Source: Asticcacaulis taihuensis
Lineage (GTDB): Bacteria > Pseudomonadota > Alphaproteobacteria > Caulobacterales > Caulobacteraceae
Direction of reading: 5' to 3'
DNA: 64,000 nucleotides
Assembly: GCF_900100255.1 (NCBI RefSeq)
Contig: NZ_FMTS01000003.1
Span: 186,001-250,000 of the forward strand
This document shows, one piece after another, positions 26,095 through 36,021 of this stretch. A program made the position numbers and the translations under genes. Position 1 is the stretch's first letter; each line of letters opens with the position of its first letter. A model generated the notes under the pieces. That model made no database searches. It was not told where the DNA came from and saw nothing but the letters and a program-made list of their open reading frames with translations.

Positions 26095-26769
26095 TCAGGA
26101 TGGAAGGTCCAGGGCGGCAATCGTCCGGCCGTGGATGATATAGGGCCGCAGGGGATCACCGGCGCCAAGTTCGGCAAAAACAGGACCGCGCATCTCCAGG
26201 CCCCCGGTAAAGGCGCCGAAGGCCGGCATGATTAACAGGCTCTGATTCACGGCGAAACATTTACCGGTCAGGCGATGCCCATGCAGCGAGGTACGCAGCT
26301 TGGGATGAAAATGGCCGATAATCTGCGGCTCCGGACTGACTGCCGGCTCGTGGCGGAAGGTTAGGCCATCCAGTTCGATGCTGTCAGTAAAATTGAGGCC
26401 GCCTTCGCTCAGCAGGCCGATATCGTGATTACCTTCCACCAGATGACAGTATTTCACGGCGCTGCAGATGGTCCTGAATTGCTGGCGGACAGTCGCCTCC
26501 AGTCGTTCCCAGGCGTGGCGGTCGTGGAAACTGTCGCCCAGCATGACCAGGGATTGCGGGCGGTATTTTGAGACCAAAGCTTCCAGTCGGTTCAGGGTGT
26601 CCAGCGTGTCATAGGGTGCCAGCGGGGCGCCGAACTGTGCGAGAAACGTCGCCTTTTCCAGGTGCAGATCGGAGACCACCAGCATGTGCCGTGCCGGCCA
26701 GTAGAGCCCCAGGGCGGCGTCGAGCACGAGACGCTGGCCGGCGAAATCGATCTCAAGACTTGAGCGCAT
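26095..26769 (-). CDS. pdeM: Ligase-associated DNA damage response phosphoesterase
   Basis: A 224-residue calcineurin-like metallophosphoesterase. The metal motifs are all visible: SDLHLEKA (D-x-H), LGDSFHDRHAW (GD), VEGNHD (GNHD) and GHFHPKL (GHxH). It matches the ligase-associated phosphoesterase subfamily (TIGR04123 type) and is coded with the helicase, exonuclease and ligase of the same set. ATG 26769 follows GAGG by 6 bases and overlaps the helicase stop by 17 bases, so translation is coupled. The substrate in vivo is not established. Confidence 0.88.
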   Translation of the reverse strand: MRSSLEIDFAGQRLVLDAALGLYWPARHMLVVSDLHLEKATFLAQFGAPLAPYDTLDTLNRLEALVSKYRPQSLVMLGDSFHDRHAWERLEATVRQQFRTICSAVKYCHLVEGNHDIGLLSEGGLNFTDSIELDGLTFRHEPAVSPEPQIIGHFHPKLRTSLHGHRLTGKCFAVNQSLLIMPAFGAFTGGLEMRGPVFAELGAGDPLRPYIIHGRTIAALDLPS

Positions 26770-29209
26770 CTTCGACCTCATGCATCAGGCTTTCGGCGGT
26801 CTCGGCCAGGTTTTGCTGGGCCAGCAGGGCCTCCATGCCGCCACCGGGCAGACGCTCGGTGCGGACATCGAGAATGACCGGCAGGGAGAGCGGCGAGGGG
26901 CGCGGCAGGTCGCTGAACTCGATATGGCGCTGGAATTTCACGATCATGTCGGTCAGGCGGTCGAGGTCGAGCAGTTCGCGTTCGGCGTCGGAGCGGGCGA
27001 GAGACAACAGGACATGGCCGGGCTCATACTTGCGCAGCACATCATAGATCAGATCGGTGGAAAAGGTGACCTGTTTCAGCGTCTTGCGGGCGGAATTGTT
27101 GTTCTGCTCGACAATGCCGGCGATCGTGGCCACGCGGCGGAACGAGCGCTTGAGCATGGGTGATTCCGCCAGCCATTCCTCCAGTTCGTCGGCCAGGATA
27201 TCCGGCGACAGCAGGTCGTAAACGCTCTCTTCGGTCACCGGCTGGAGGCTGTTGATGGCCAGGCCGTAGTCGGTGACGGTGAAGCTCAACGGATGGAGGC
27301 CGATGCGCTCCATGCGGCGGCTGATCAGCATGCCCAGGGTCTGGTTGGCGCGGCGGCCCTCAAAAGTATAGAAGATGACGCAATAAAGCTTGCCGCGCGG
27401 AAAGCTCTCGACCAGCAGGCTTTTGCGATCGGGGAGGACGGAAAAGCGCGATTGCAGTTGCAGCCAGTTGCGCACCACTTTCGGCAGCTTCTCGAAGCCT
27501 TCTTCATCCTGCAAAAAGGCCCGCACCCCTTCGGCCAGGAAGGTGGAGAGCGGCATCTGCCCCCCGGCATAGGTCGGGATCATTGGCTCCTTGGCAGCAG
27601 AGGCGCGGGCTTCCAGGGTCATGTCATGAATACGCTCGAAGGCCAGGACTTCGCCGGCAAAGTAGAAGGTGTCGCCTGGCCGCAAGCTTTGGCCGAAGGA
27701 TTCCTCGATCTCGCCGAGATACTTCCCGCCGCGGCCATGGCGGCGCTTGACCTTCAGCTTGCCGGCCTCGATGATGACGCCGATATTCTGGCGGTGGCGC
27801 TGGATGACGGCCTTGTTGGCCGGAACCCAAAAGCCTTTAGTGTCGCCGTCATCCTGTTTGATTAACCGCTGCCAGCGGTCGTAATTGCGCAGCACATATC
27901 CGCCGTCGATGACGAACTGGAATAGTTCCTCGAATTGCTCATAGGTAAGGCTGCGATAGGACCAGGACTGGATGATCAGGTCATGCAACTGGTGCGGCGT
28001 TACCGGCGCCGAACAGGCGGCATTGAGAATAAACTGAATGGCGACATCCTGTGAACCGGGCAGGGGATGATCGCCGTCAAGCTGGCGGGCCTTGATGGCC
28101 AGCATAGCGGCCTCGCACTCCAGCACCTCGAAGCGATTGGCGGGCACCAGAAAGGCCTTCGACGGCACATCGACCTGGTGATTGGAACGGCCGATGCGTT
28201 GCAGCAGGCGCGACACGCCCTTCGGCGCCCCGACCTGAATGACGACATCGACATCGCCCCAGTCGATGCCCAGTTCGATGGCCGAGGTGGCGACCAGCCC
28301 GCGAAGCCTGCCCTCGGCCATCATTTTCATGGTTTTGGCGCGTAATTCGCGGGTCAGCGACGCATGGAAGATGGCGATCGGCAGGGCATTTTCGTTGACC
28401 TCCCACAGGAACTGGAACAGCAGTTCGGCCTGGAAGCGCGTATTGACGAAGACGATGGTCGAGCCGGCCTTCTCGATTTCGGCCATGATCTCACTGACGG
28501 CATATTGCGCCACGAAGCCTGTGAAGGGCACCGGTTCCTTCGTCTTCAGGATCGAGACCTGCGGCGGCTTGCCGGTGGACGGGCTGTTGAAATGATCGAC
28601 CGGGGCGCCGGTCTTTCCCAGCCACAGGCAGAACAGGTCGGGCTCCGCCACTGTCGCCGATAGCCCGATACGGCGGAAGCCTGGCCGGTAGGCTTCCAAC
28701 TGCGCCAGGGCGAGCGTGATCAGGTCGCCGCGCTTGCTGGCCGCCACCTGGTGGATTTCATCGATCACCACGGCCTCGATGCTGCCGAACATCTGCGCCG
28801 CTTCTGGGTAACTCAGCAATAGCATGAGCGATTCCGGCGTGGTCATCAGAATATGGGGCGGCCTGGCGCGCTGGCGCTTGCGGCGGTAGGCCGAGGTGTC
28901 GCCGGTGCGGCTCTCGACGCGCACCGGCAGATCCAAAGCGTCTATGATCGCCGTAACATTGCGTTCGATATCGTAATTTAATGCCTTGAGCGGCGATATG
29001 TAGAGAGTGTGAAGGCCTTTCGGCTGCGTTTCGCTGATCTCGATCAACGATCCCAGGAAACCGGACAGGGTTTTGCCGGTGCCGGTGGGCGCCGTCAGCA
29101 GGGTCGACTGGCCTTTCTGGTAACGGTCCACCATCTCGCGCTGGTGCGGCAATATGGTCCAGCCCTGCTGGTCGAACCACTGCCGGAACCGGGGAGGAAT
29201 CTTCACCAT
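26753..29209 (-). CDS. Ligase-associated DNA damage response DEXH helicase (Lhr-like)
   Basis: An 818-residue superfamily 2 helicase. Walker A is APTGTGKT (about 40-47), the DEXH box VVIDEIHQV (about 145), and later motifs SATVAEPD, FVNTRF and the QRIGRSNH arginine finger region are all present, followed by the winged-helix and large Lhr-type C-terminal domain. It corresponds to the TIGR04121-type helicases that travel with an ATP-dependent ligase and an MBL-fold nuclease. It faces away from the exonuclease-ligase pair, with a 43-base gap between starts, so the four genes form one divergent module. Confidence 0.9.
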   Translation of the reverse strand: MVKIPPRFRQWFDQQGWTILPHQREMVDRYQKGQSTLLTAPTGTGKTLSGFLGSLIEISETQPKGLHTLYISPLKALNYDIERNVTAIIDALDLPVRVESRTGDTSAYRRKRQRARPPHILMTTPESLMLLLSYPEAAQMFGSIEAVVIDEIHQVAASKRGDLITLALAQLEAYRPGFRRIGLSATVAEPDLFCLWLGKTGAPVDHFNSPSTGKPPQVSILKTKEPVPFTGFVAQYAVSEIMAEIEKAGSTIVFVNTRFQAELLFQFLWEVNENALPIAIFHASLTRELRAKTMKMMAEGRLRGLVATSAIELGIDWGDVDVVIQVGAPKGVSRLLQRIGRSNHQVDVPSKAFLVPANRFEVLECEAAMLAIKARQLDGDHPLPGSQDVAIQFILNAACSAPVTPHQLHDLIIQSWSYRSLTYEQFEELFQFVIDGGYVLRNYDRWQRLIKQDDGDTKGFWVPANKAVIQRHRQNIGVIIEAGKLKVKRRHGRGGKYLGEIEESFGQSLRPGDTFYFAGEVLAFERIHDMTLEARASAAKEPMIPTYAGGQMPLSTFLAEGVRAFLQDEEGFEKLPKVVRNWLQLQSRFSVLPDRKSLLVESFPRGKLYCVIFYTFEGRRANQTLGMLISRRMERIGLHPLSFTVTDYGLAINSLQPVTEESVYDLLSPDILADELEEWLAESPMLKRSFRRVATIAGIVEQNNNSARKTLKQVTFSTDLIYDVLRKYEPGHVLLSLARSDAERELLDLDRLTDMIVKFQRHIEFSDLPRPSPLSLPVILDVRTERLPGGGMEALLAQQNLAETAESLMHEVEDALKS

Positions 29210-29252
29210 GATCGAACTGTAACGTGGTCGGAAATAAAGACGAAAGGTGGAA

Positions 29253-30260
29253 ATGCACCCCAGGGACTGGATAGAGGTGAGACCGCACGGCGTCTATTGC
29301 AAGGTGGGTGATTTTTACATCGACCCGATGCAGCCGGTAGAGCGCGCGGTAGTGACGCATGGCCATGCCGACCACGCCCGCGCCGGCCATGGCCATGTCT
29401 GGGCCACGGAGGCGACCCTGGCCATCATGCGGGCGCGCTACGGCGAGACGCATTACCTGATGACCGAAAACCCGCTGGCCTATGGCGAGGCGATCGAAAT
29501 CGGCGGCGTGCGGGTGAGCCTGCATCCGGCGGGGCATATTCTCGGCTCGGCGCAGGCGCGGCTGGAACATGCCGGTGCGAGTATCGTTTTTTCCGGTGAT
29601 TACAAGCGCCGGCCGGACCCAACCTGCGCGCCCTTCGAGCCGGTGCCTTGCGATGTCTTCGTTACCGAGGCGACCTTCGCCCTGCCGGTGTTCCGCCATC
29701 CGCCGCTGGAGGACGAGATCGCGCGGCTGCTGATATCCCTCGCGCAGTTTCCCGAACGCTGCCACCTGATCGGTGTCTACGCGCTCGGTAAGTGCCAGGG
29801 GATGATCCGCGCACTGCGCGCAGCGGGCTATGGCGAGACCATCTATCTGCACGGCGCCATGCAGAAGCTGTGCGAACTCTATGAAAGCTTCGGCATCGCG
29901 CTCGGCACGCTGGAACTGGTGACGCCGGAAAATGCCAGAACGCTTGCCGGAAAGATCGTCCTGTGCCCGCCCTCGGCGCTGCAGGATCGCTGGTCGCGCA
30001 AGCTGCCCGATGTGCTGACCGCCGCCGCTTCCGGCTGGATGCGCATTCGCGCCCGCGCCAGGCAGAAGGGCGTCGAACTGCCGCTGGTGGTTTCCGATCA
30101 TGCCGATTGGGACGAACTGACCCAGACGCTCGTCGATGTCGGCGCGCCGGAGGTTTGGGTAACGCACGGCCGCGACGACGCCCTGGTCTATTACGCTCAG
30201 CAGCACGGCTTCAAGGCGCAGGCCCTGCACTTGCTGGGCTATGAGGATGACAGCGAATGA
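29253..30260 (+). CDS. Ligase-associated DNA exonuclease, metallo-beta-lactamase fold
   Basis: A 335-residue SNM1/CPSF-type nuclease. The metal-binding signature THGHADHARAGH (H-x-H-A-D-H) lies near residue 37, with later GDYKRRPDPT and the terminal SDHADWDEL. The subfamily (TIGR04122 type) is coded with the ligase and helicase in a damage-response set; the biochemical role is probably 3' or 5' end processing before ligation. ATG 29253 is chosen because AAGGTGGA precedes it; a GTG at 29247 is an alternative. The stop overlaps the ligase start (ATGA). Confidence 0.9.
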   Translation: MHPRDWIEVRPHGVYCKVGDFYIDPMQPVERAVVTHGHADHARAGHGHVWATEATLAIMRARYGETHYLMTENPLAYGEAIEIGGVRVSLHPAGHILGSAQARLEHAGASIVFSGDYKRRPDPTCAPFEPVPCDVFVTEATFALPVFRHPPLEDEIARLLISLAQFPERCHLIGVYALGKCQGMIRALRAAGYGETIYLHGAMQKLCELYESFGIALGTLELVTPENARTLAGKIVLCPPSALQDRWSRKLPDVLTAAASGWMRIRARARQKGVELPLVVSDHADWDELTQTLVDVGAPEVWVTHGRDDALVYYAQQHGFKAQALHLLGYEDDSE

Positions 30261-31834
30261 AGGCATTCTCGCAACTGCTGGAAAAGCTCTATTACGAGCC
30301 GGCGACCTCGGCCAAGGAACGGCTGCTGCTCGACTATTTCGCCACCACGCCCGATCCGGACCGCGGTTTTGCCGTGGCGATCATCGGCGGATCTCTGAGT
30401 CTGCCCAATTTCAAGCGCGGCATGGTGCTCGACCTGATCCGGGCGCGCGTTGATCCGCAACTGCTGGCCATGAGCCACGACTATGTCGGCGAACTGTCGG
30501 AAACGGTGGCGCACCTTTGGCCGACCCCGGCTATTCCGCCGAACGACCCGGAACTGCCGCCGCTGCATGAGGTGGTGGCTGGCCTGCGCCATACCCCCAA
30601 GGCGCGGTTACCTGATTATGTGGCGGGCCTGCTTGACCGCATGACCTCGCCGGAGCGCTGGGCTCTGCTGAAGATCGGCGCCGGCGCCTTGCGCATTGGT
30701 GTGTCGGCGCGGCTGTTGAAACAGGTGCTGGCGAAATACGGCAACCAGCCGATCGAACGTATCGAGACCCTGTGGCATGGCGTCGATCCGCCCTATGAGG
30801 CGTTGTTCGCTTGGCTGGAACGCCGTGCCGAAGCGCCGGTTGTCCACGAGCGGCTGACCTTTACGCCGGTCATGCTGGCCCATCCGCTGGAGGAGAAGGA
30901 CTACGGCCTGATTGTGCCCGAAACCTATGTCGCCGAATGGAAATACGATGGTATCCGCGTCCAATGCGTCAAAAGCGCTATCGGCCGCGCCCTGTTTACT
31001 CGCACCGGCGACGATATCAGCGGCAGCTTCCCCGATGCCCTGGAGCACCTGAATTTCCATGCGGTGCTTGATGGCGAACTGCTGGTCCAACGCGGGATAG
31101 AGCTGGGGTCGTTCAACGATCTGCAACAACGGCTCGGTCGCAAGAGCCCATCAGGCAAGCTTATGGCTGATTACCCCGCCACCATGACTGTCTATGATGT
31201 GCTGATGCTGGAAGGAGAGGATGTGCGGCCGCTGCCCTATGAAAGCCGCCGCGAACTGCTTCAGGGCGCTTTACACAAATACCAGCCGGTCGGGATCAGC
31301 CTGTCACCGCAGATTCCCTGGCATGAATTCAGCCAACTGGAAGAGGCGCGGGCCAGCGTCGATAATTTGTCGGTCATAGAAGGGCTGATGCTCAAGCGGC
31401 GTGACAGCGCCTATGTCGCCGGCCGACCCACCGGCCCGTGGTACAAGTGGAAGATCAATCCCAAGCTAGTCGATGCCGTGCTGATGTACGCCCAGCGCGG
31501 CTCCGGGCGGCGGTCGAGCTTCTATTCCGATTTCACCTTTGGCCTGTGGCGAGACGGGGAACTGCTGCCGATCGGCAAGGCCTATTTCGGCTTCACCGAC
31601 GCCGAACTTGTGGAACTCGACAAATGGGTGCGCCACCATACGCTCAAGACCTTTGGTCCCGTGCGTGAGGTCAGGAAAGAACTGGTGTTTGAGGTCGCCT
31701 TCGATGCCGTGCATCGCTCAACACGCCACAAGTCCGGCTACGCCCTGCGTTTCCCGCGCATCAGCCGCATCCGTTGGGACAAGCCGGCGTCCGAAGCGGA
31801 TCACCTGACGGCGCTGGAGCGGTTAATGGGGTAG
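30257..31834 (+). CDS. ATP-dependent DNA ligase, ligase-associated damage response type
   Basis: A 525-residue ATP-dependent DNA ligase. The N-terminal DNA-binding domain spans about 1-190. The adenylation motif EWKYDGIRVQ places the nucleophile lysine at residue 229; LDGELLVQ, EGLMLKRRDSAY and WYKWK are the later nucleotidyltransferase motifs; an OB-fold with RHKSGYALRFPRI ends the protein. It belongs to the TIGR04120-type ligases found with the exonuclease, helicase and phosphoesterase on either side. No Ku or LigD polymerase is coded nearby, so this is separate from classical bacterial end joining. Confidence 0.92.
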   Translation: MKAFSQLLEKLYYEPATSAKERLLLDYFATTPDPDRGFAVAIIGGSLSLPNFKRGMVLDLIRARVDPQLLAMSHDYVGELSETVAHLWPTPAIPPNDPELPPLHEVVAGLRHTPKARLPDYVAGLLDRMTSPERWALLKIGAGALRIGVSARLLKQVLAKYGNQPIERIETLWHGVDPPYEALFAWLERRAEAPVVHERLTFTPVMLAHPLEEKDYGLIVPETYVAEWKYDGIRVQCVKSAIGRALFTRTGDDISGSFPDALEHLNFHAVLDGELLVQRGIELGSFNDLQQRLGRKSPSGKLMADYPATMTVYDVLMLEGEDVRPLPYESRRELLQGALHKYQPVGISLSPQIPWHEFSQLEEARASVDNLSVIEGLMLKRRDSAYVAGRPTGPWYKWKINPKLVDAVLMYAQRGSGRRSSFYSDFTFGLWRDGELLPIGKAYFGFTDAELVELDKWVRHHTLKTFGPVREVRKELVFEVAFDAVHRSTRHKSGYALRFPRISRIRWDKPASEADHLTALERLMG

Positions 31835-31852
31835 CCCGGATTTCCGGAGCCA

Positions 31853-34800
31853 CTACGCGATACGAAAGCGGTAATCGCCTGAACCGATCTCAAACCTGAC
31901 CTTGCCATTCTCCCGGTGCAGGTTGCGAATATCGGCATGGCCTTCGAGGGGTTTGCCGCCCTCGCGCCAGGTGTCTTCGGGCAGGATGACCTCGGCTGTG
32001 GCGTTAGGCGGCACGGTGAGGTCATAGCGTTTCAGGCTGGTGGCATCGCCTTCACAGCGTCCGGCCATCCGGCCCAGGCACGAGTCATAGGTGGCGCTGA
32101 CCGTACCGGCTTTCGGCAGGAAGATGGGCTCGGCGTGCAGGATGCGGAAGCCGGCGGAGGCAGGGGAGAGGCCGGCCAGGCGGCGATACATGAAGCCGCA
32201 GACCGCGCCGTAGGCATAGTGGTTGTAGCTGTTCATCGCCAGGTCGCCGGTGTCGCCATCCCAGCGTTCCCACATGGTGGTGGCGCCGTGCAGGGGCATA
32301 TAGCCCCATGACGGCTTCTGCGTTTGCAACAGCAGACCGGAGACAACTTCCAGTTGGCCGGTATCGGCCAGCGCATCGAGCAGATAGGGCGTGCCGAGGA
32401 AGCCGGTAGAAAGCTTCATGCCACGTCCGCGTATCTCATCGGCCAACACCTTGGACGCGCCGGCAATGCGATCAGTGGGCACCAGGTTGAAATGCAGTGA
32501 CAGCACCTGCGAGGTCTGGCTGCCATTGCCGGCCTTGCCATTGGCGTCGATAAACTCTTTTGCGTAGGCCATGCCGATTTTGGCGCGCAGGTCAGCATAT
32601 TTTGCCGCCAGTTCGCTGCGGCCTGTGGCGCGCGCCATGTCGGTCATCAGGTCGGCGCAATAGGCCCAATAGGCGGTGGCGCAGAGGATGCGCGGCGTCG
32701 TTTCGTCGTCGGGCTTGACGGCATCAACCGACAGCCAGTCACCGAGATCGAGCCCGCGTTCGTGACGCCAGATGAAGTCCGGATTGTGTTTCAGAAGGTA
32801 ATCCATCCACGCTGTCATGGCGTTCCAGTTCTCATTGACCACTGCCGTATCGCCATAGCGCTTCCACAGGGTCCAGGGCAGGATGACGCCGGCTTCCGAC
32901 CAGCCGGCCGTGACGATATCGGGGAAGGACAGGGGCTGCGGCACGACGATGGGGTAAGTGCCTTCGGATGTTTGCGCAGCGCGGACTTCGGTGAGGAAGC
33001 GGCGGATGAACGGATCGACCTCCATATTGAAGGCGGCGGCATCAAGGAAGACCTGGATATCGCCCATCCATCCCATGCGCTCGTCGCGCTGCGGGCAGTC
33101 GGTCGGCACGGCGAAGAAGTTGGAGCGCTGGCTCCACATAGCGTTGTTCCAGAACTGCTGGATCAGGGGAGAATCAAATTTCATATCCCCCGTCACCTGG
33201 CAGGCTGAGGTAACTACAATGCCTTCGATATCGGCCGTTTTCGGCACACCGGGATAGTTCTCGACCTGAACATAGCGGAAGCCGTGATAGGTAAAGCTCG
33301 GTTCATAGGTTTCGCCCTTTGTATCGCCGCGCAAGGTGTAGTGGTCCTGGCATCTGGCCATGCGCAGATTGGCCTGATCGACCTCGCCATCAGCCTTGAG
33401 GTATTCGGCGAATTTCAGCGTGATGGTCTGGCCGGCCTTGCCCCTGGCCATCAGGCGCGCCCAGCCGGCGAAGTTCTGGCCGAAATCGAAGACGTATATG
33501 CCCGGTTTAGGCTGTGTAATCCTGGCGGCGCGGCGTTTGCCGGCTGGCACCAGCAAGGGGCTGGTTTGCGCTATGATGCGTGTTTTCGGCGTTTCACCAG
33601 GTTTGACGCCAGGCCAGTCCGGCTTGAAACCGGGCATATCCCAGCCCGGCGTTTCAAGGCGCGCATCATAGACTTCACCATTATAGATTTCCGAGGTGAC
33701 GATGGGGGAAGGCCCGATTTGCCAGGTCTCATCGGTCACGATCCACTCCGAGGTGCCATCGGCATAGTCTAGCCGGAGTTGCGCCAGCAGGCGGCGCGGG
33801 GCGGGGCCAAAGCCGTAACGTTCCAGTCGCCAACCAAAGGCGCCGGCGTACCAGCCATCACCAACCGTGACGCCAAAAGCGTTCTCGCCGACATGGATCA
33901 GTTGGGTGACATCGTAGGTCTGGTAGAAGATATGATCGCGCGCCACGCTGATTTCAGGAGATAGTCGAGCCGGCGAGACGCGCTCACCGTTCAGGCGGGC
34001 GTCATAGGCGCCCAGTGCCGTGGCATAGAGGCGAGCATTGACCACTTGGTCTTTCGGGGTGAAACCTGTGCGCAGGTGCAGGGCGGGTTCGGCCGGACGC
34101 GGATCGTTTTGAGCGTCGGAGCCGGATTTCTGTGCATTAGCCCAGCCGCTGGCATCGAAATCGGCCTTGGTCCATTCCTCCGGGGGCAGGGGGCGGACCT
34201 TCCAGTTCGGCCCACTGACAAGGCGCTTTATGCTGCCATCGGCCAGATGCAGCCGGATCAGCGCCGCGAAGGCGCCACCATCGACCGGAAAGAAGCCGGT
34301 CGTTTCGGCCTGCACCAGCACGCAGACGCTGTTGCGGCCGGGCTTGAGTCTGGCCGGCACCGGCACCAGCGTACCCCAGTTGGGCACGGGCTGATCGGGC
34401 AGGGGCAGGGTTTCACCGTTGGCCCACACACCCCTGATCCAGTCCTTGCCGGCGATCAATACCTCGGCGGACGCTAGATTGGCCGGCGCATCGAAATCGA
34501 GCCTGAAAGCGTGGAGACGGTCATCGAGCGCCTTGGGTGACCAGATCCATTGCAGGGCAGCGGCGCGATCACCGGCGGCCAGGTTGTCCTCGGCGATGAT
34601 CCATTTTGCCCGCCAGTCGGCCGGATCGAGCAGGCCAGTCTCGAACCAGGTGGCGGAGGTAGCTTTGCGGCCTTTATTGTCGGTGATCTCGACCGACCAC
34701 CAGACGCGCTGCATCGATTTGAGCGCCGCGCCCTTGTAAGGAATGTCGAAACAGTCGCTGCTGGTAATGACGCCGGAATCCCAAAGATCTGCCCTTGTCA

Positions 34801-35041
34801 TATCTGGCATCGAGGCCGCGCGGATGCGGTAACTGGTCTGCATCAGGCTGCGTTCCGAACCGGTCAGCCGCCAGGAGAGGCGCGGCTCACGGACCTGCGT
34901 GCCAAGTAGCTCGGTCGTCTGTTCGGCGCGCAGGTCAGTGACGCCGAAAGAAACAGCCGTAGCCATAGCGGTCGATGCCTGGGTAGTCGCCGCCGCCAGT
35001 CCGGTAGCGGCAAGGAAATGGCGTCGGTTGAGTTTCGGCAT
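31853..35041 (-). CDS. GH78 alpha-L-rhamnosidase, Tat-exported
   Basis: A 1062-residue alpha-L-rhamnosidase that removes terminal L-rhamnose from pectin side chains or glycosides by inversion. A twin-arginine signal (LNRRHFLAATG, residues 4-14) precedes an Fn3-like domain (about 28-140), two beta-sandwich domains with carbohydrate-binding features (about 150-500), the (alpha/alpha)6 barrel with the GH78 hallmark DCPQRDERMGWMGD, and a C-terminal beta-sandwich. Length is normal for family 78 bacterial enzymes. AGGAAA precedes the start. A TATGATG box overlapping an AT-rich promoter (35067-35081) links it to the sugar-acid genes at 44-62 kb. Confidence 0.92.
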   Translation of the reverse strand: MPKLNRRHFLAATGLAAATTQASTAMATAVSFGVTDLRAEQTTELLGTQVREPRLSWRLTGSERSLMQTSYRIRAASMPDMTRADLWDSGVITSSDCFDIPYKGAALKSMQRVWWSVEITDNKGRKATSATWFETGLLDPADWRAKWIIAEDNLAAGDRAAALQWIWSPKALDDRLHAFRLDFDAPANLASAEVLIAGKDWIRGVWANGETLPLPDQPVPNWGTLVPVPARLKPGRNSVCVLVQAETTGFFPVDGGAFAALIRLHLADGSIKRLVSGPNWKVRPLPPEEWTKADFDASGWANAQKSGSDAQNDPRPAEPALHLRTGFTPKDQVVNARLYATALGAYDARLNGERVSPARLSPEISVARDHIFYQTYDVTQLIHVGENAFGVTVGDGWYAGAFGWRLERYGFGPAPRRLLAQLRLDYADGTSEWIVTDETWQIGPSPIVTSEIYNGEVYDARLETPGWDMPGFKPDWPGVKPGETPKTRIIAQTSPLLVPAGKRRAARITQPKPGIYVFDFGQNFAGWARLMARGKAGQTITLKFAEYLKADGEVDQANLRMARCQDHYTLRGDTKGETYEPSFTYHGFRYVQVENYPGVPKTADIEGIVVTSACQVTGDMKFDSPLIQQFWNNAMWSQRSNFFAVPTDCPQRDERMGWMGDIQVFLDAAAFNMEVDPFIRRFLTEVRAAQTSEGTYPIVVPQPLSFPDIVTAGWSEAGVILPWTLWKRYGDTAVVNENWNAMTAWMDYLLKHNPDFIWRHERGLDLGDWLSVDAVKPDDETTPRILCATAYWAYCADLMTDMARATGRSELAAKYADLRAKIGMAYAKEFIDANGKAGNGSQTSQVLSLHFNLVPTDRIAGASKVLADEIRGRGMKLSTGFLGTPYLLDALADTGQLEVVSGLLLQTQKPSWGYMPLHGATTMWERWDGDTGDLAMNSYNHYAYGAVCGFMYRRLAGLSPASAGFRILHAEPIFLPKAGTVSATYDSCLGRMAGRCEGDATSLKRYDLTVPPNATAEVILPEDTWREGGKPLEGHADIRNLHRENGKVRFEIGSGDYRFRIA

Positions 35042-35066
35042 CTGAGCGTTTCCTGTTTATATATAA

Positions 35067-35081
35067 TACATCATACCTATT
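35067..35081 (-). promoter_or_regulatory. TATGATG regulatory box before GH78 gene
   Basis: Read on the minus strand the site is GGTATGATGTATTATAT, combining the TATGATG core shared with 44667, 54467, 57507 and 62523 with an AT-rich -10-like TATTAT. It lies 26-40 bases before the start codon. Confidence 0.5.
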
Positions 35082-35103
35082 CTATGGTTTGATTTTGGGC
35101 AAC

Positions 35104-35141
35104 AAAAAAGCCGAGACCGGATGTTTCCATCCGGGCCCGGC
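35104..35141 (-). terminator. Terminator of the small membrane-protein operon
   Basis: Minus-strand stem of 14 pairs with two mismatches (35110-35123 with 35128-35141), 4-nt loop, then six T. It follows the membrane protein gene by about 20 bases and separates it from the GH78 gene. Confidence 0.85.
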
Positions 35142-35161
35142 CGTATTGAAGTGGGTTGTGG

Positions 35162-36007
35162 TTAGTAGTTGTCGCGTAGCCTGCCGCCCAGTGCTGCCGC
35201 GACGGAGGCGATGAAGGCGCCGACCAGCAGGGAAATGCACAGGGCCGTATGGAAGGCAATCATGGCCTTGCGGGCCTCTTCTGCCGCCTGTGTGGCTTTC
35301 GCCTTGGCGGAATCGATCTGGGCCAGCGTGTTGTTGACCCGTGCTTCGGCCTCGGATTGGGACAGTCCGGTACGGGCGGCGACCTGGGCGGCCAGATAGG
35401 CGCGATCGGCGGGCGGAATGACGCCGGTTTTCGCACCATTGGCCAGGATGCGCGTGGTTTCCGCACTGACATCCGCCGCCGTTGCGGCCGTTGTCGGTGT
35501 CGTCGTGCGGTAGAGGCTATCGGCATAGTAGCCCAGGTCGTCGGCATTGCCTGCGGCGCCGGCGGCGGCGCCAGACGCCACGGTCGCACCTGCCTGGACG
35601 CCGGCATTGACCGCGCCCATCGCCACGCAGGCAGCAAAGGCGAAGGTGAACAGAGTGGCCACCGCCCAGGCGAGGAAGCCGTGCGCCGTATCGCGGAAGA
35701 AGACCTCGTCGCTGTGGGTGTCGGCCCATTTGACGCGCAGACGGCCGGCAATATAGCCGCCGACACCGGAAGAGGCCCACTGCATGACCACCAGCCAGAT
35801 GGCCATGCCGGCGGTAAAGGTCACCAGGCTTTCGCCGGGATTATAGGCTGAGGTCGACGCGAAGCCGAGTGCCGAACCGAGCGGCAGGAGGATAGCTGAA
35901 ATTGAAGCGGCCGCCGCTGCGCCGCCAAGGATAGACGCCCAGTGAATGGCGGATTTTGACGATTCCAGATTGGGACCGTCGGTCGCTATAGGATCGGGGA
36001 GTGCCAT
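35162..36007 (-). CDS. Membrane protein, unknown function
   Basis: A 281-residue inner-membrane protein. Hydrophobic segments occur near 22-50 (ILGGAAAAASISAILLPLGSALGFA), 58-80 (TFTAGMAIWLVVMQWASSGVGGYIAG), 108-135 (GFLAWAVATLFTFAFAACVAMGAVN) and 254-275 (LCISLLVGAFIASVAAALGG); between the third and fourth lies a soluble, alanine-rich domain likely to be helical (LSQSEAEARVNNTLAQIDSA). I do not know a functional assignment. ATG 36007 follows GGAGG. A 25-residue membrane peptide gene ends 15 bases upstream and is probably co-transcribed. Confidence 0.75.
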   Translation of the reverse strand: MALPDPIATDGPNLESSKSAIHWASILGGAAAAASISAILLPLGSALGFASTSAYNPGESLVTFTAGMAIWLVVMQWASSGVGGYIAGRLRVKWADTHSDEVFFRDTAHGFLAWAVATLFTFAFAACVAMGAVNAGVQAGATVASGAAAGAAGNADDLGYYADSLYRTTTPTTAATAADVSAETTRILANGAKTGVIPPADRAYLAAQVAARTGLSQSEAEARVNNTLAQIDSAKAKATQAAEEARKAMIAFHTALCISLLVGAFIASVAAALGGRLRDNY

Positions 36008-36021
36008 TCTGTGCCCTCCGA

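Noticed and set aside
28758-30266. 502-codon minus-strand frame across the helicase start and the exonuclease gene
   Set aside because: It covers the divergent promoter and opposes the exonuclease, and is in a different frame from the helicase; no domain.
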